Shown here: in pieces, positions 51,572-52,216 of the stretch | Layout of the letters: each line of letters begins with the position of its first letter | How positions within the stretch are numbered: the stretch's first letter is position 1 | Assembly: GCA_020073705.1 (NCBI GenBank) | Contig: JAIQES010000030.1 | Location: 1-52,216 of the forward strand | Reading direction: 5' to 3' | Origin: Terriglobia bacterium | GTDB lineage: Bacteria; Acidobacteriota; Terriglobia; Acidiferrales; UBA7541 | Length of the DNA: 52,216 nt | Program-made: the position numbers and the translations under genes | Notes under the pieces: generated by a model | What the model was told of the DNA's origin: nothing | Database searches by the model: none | Seen by the model: only the letters and a program-made list of their open reading frames with translations

Positions 51572-51880
51572 TATGAAACCTTCCGCGGTCCCCGGCGCGA
51601 TACTCTAGCACAGGCATGACATCCGGTGCATCGGACCCGGCGAAACAATTTCCACCGATAGCATGAGATCAAAAAACAGATCCATCTCTTCAGATGCTGC
51701 TCGGAACACGATTGTTACATCACCATTCCGCGACGCCGGCAGCATCGCGCATTGTGCCTTTGCCGAAATACACATCCAGGATACCGACGGCAGTTGCAAC
51801 AACAATCAAAACTTCAACGGGGTATGTGATTACCGGATGCCGACCAGGCCGATGATGCTGGAAGCATTCCTATCCATCCG
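51572..51880. other. Intergenic region without a recognised gene
   Basis: About 310 bases between the Lon-like protease start and the aminotransferase stop. A minus-strand frame (51605-51805) has no family resemblance or ribosome-binding site. It should contain the protease promoter, but no convincing -35/-10 pair was identified. Confidence 0.35.
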
Positions 51881-52216
51881 CTACCTTCCCTGGCCTGTGG
51901 CTACAGGCGCCGCGCCCACAAAGGTGCTCGCGGCAGCCGCGATCCCGGCGCCGGCCGGCAACTTCATGCCTTGATCGAGCAGTATTTTCTCCAGCGCACC
52001 GAGAAACAGGAGCACATTCCCACGCTGGCTCGAATACCCCATCAGGCCAACACGCCAGATCTTGCCCTTCAATTCGCCCAATCCACCGGAGATTTCGATA
52101 CTAAATTCGTGGAGCAGGCGGCTGCTCACCTTCGCTCCATCCACGCCGTCGGGAATGTTGATGGCCGTGACGGTCGGCAGTCGATCGGCCGGGTCCCGGA
52201 CGAACAGACCGATCCC
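51881..52216 (-). CDS. Class V aminotransferase, C-terminal part (alanine-glyoxylate type)
   Basis: The frame is open to the right edge, so the N-terminal two thirds are outside. The 111 residues seen end the small domain: VRDPADRLPTVTAINIPDGV, GAKVSSRLLHEFSIEISGGL, GKIWRVGLMGYSSQRGNVLL and LEKILLDQG. This pattern belongs to alanine-glyoxylate/serine-pyruvate aminotransferases, PLP enzymes that move amino groups between serine or alanine and glyoxylate. The PLP lysine lies beyond the window. Confidence 0.85.
   Translation of the reverse strand, partial: GIGLFVRDPADRLPTVTAINIPDGVDGAKVSSRLLHEFSIEISGGLGELKGKIWRVGLMGYSSQRGNVLLFLGALEKILLDQGMKLPAGAGIAAAASTFVGAAPVATGQGR

Noticed and set aside
51605-51805. 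66-codon minus-strand frame upstream of the Lon-like gene
   Set aside because: No start signal or similarity, and it overlaps the likely promoter region of the protease gene.

Overview
This 52.2 kb window is a GC-rich bacterial region devoted mainly to breaking down aromatic acids through their CoA thioesters. It encodes both known routes of benzoyl-CoA dearomatisation. One is the ATP-dependent, oxygen-sensitive benzoyl-CoA reductase (bcrCBAD, 531-4705). The other is the oxygen-dependent epoxidase route (boxB, boxC, 10875-14006). A BoxR/BzdR-type regulator (14016-14945) and a complete 4-hydroxybenzoyl-CoA reductase (hcrCAB, 15382-19405) lie beside them. This points to a facultative organism from soil, sediment or an aquifer. 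Gene style (two-zinc-ribbon protein, membrane coiled-coil protein, Lon-like protease, short queF) is compatible with Acidobacteriota, but the phylum cannot be fixed from the sequence; there is no rRNA or tRNA.

Layout, left to right. 1-90: a truncated copy of part of hcrA at the window edge. 231-6471 (minus): metal-site-less amidohydrolase, BadH-like dehydrogenase, bcrC, bcrB, bcrA, bcrD and a small unrecognised protein, probably one operon read from a promoter near 6600. 6712-14945 (minus): boxR, boxC, boxB, dienoyl-CoA hydratase, 3-hydroxyacyl-CoA dehydrogenase, an enoyl-CoA hydratase relic and glutaryl-CoA dehydrogenase. Together these two blocks cover ring reduction or epoxidation plus much of the lower pathway to crotonyl-CoA. 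15382-20067 (minus): a TetR regulator with hcrC, hcrA and hcrB. 20216-23760 (plus): six tandem paralogues of a small membrane-anchored protein. 23917-26321: NAD-binding protein, flippase-like membrane protein and CDP-alcohol phosphatidyltransferase. 26448-33297 (minus): a dehydrogenase/2-oxoacid dehydrogenase/M24/DctA operon, with a divergent decarboxylase-like amidohydrolase (33602) and an MFS transporter. 36147-36347: a relic joining a bcrA/bcrD tail to a second copy of the small bcr-linked protein. 37325-43988: aryl-CoA ligase, two enoyl-CoA hydratases, two short-chain dehydrogenases, an acyl-CoA dehydrogenase and a thioesterase, resembling 2-aminobenzoyl-CoA/salicylyl-CoA gene sets but with no ring monooxygenase in view. 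44373-46547: an ADP-forming acyl-CoA synthetase unlike its surroundings in base composition, next to a decayed IS1380-type transposase. 47184-52216: housekeeping genes (zinc-ribbon protein, queF, coiled-coil membrane protein, Lon-like protease, aminotransferase fragment).

The genes fit a scheme in which benzoate and 4-hydroxybenzoate become CoA thioesters, 4-hydroxybenzoyl-CoA is dehydroxylated by Hcr, benzoyl-CoA is attacked by Bcr or Box, and the products pass through hydratases and dehydrogenases to glutaryl-CoA and crotonyl-CoA. A repeated TGCACTATA motif overlaps the promoter of boxR and that of the bcr operon, suggesting that one regulator controls both routes. BoxA, the ring-opening 6-oxocyclohexene hydrolase, the Bcr ferredoxin system and a dihydrolipoamide dehydrogenase are not in the window.
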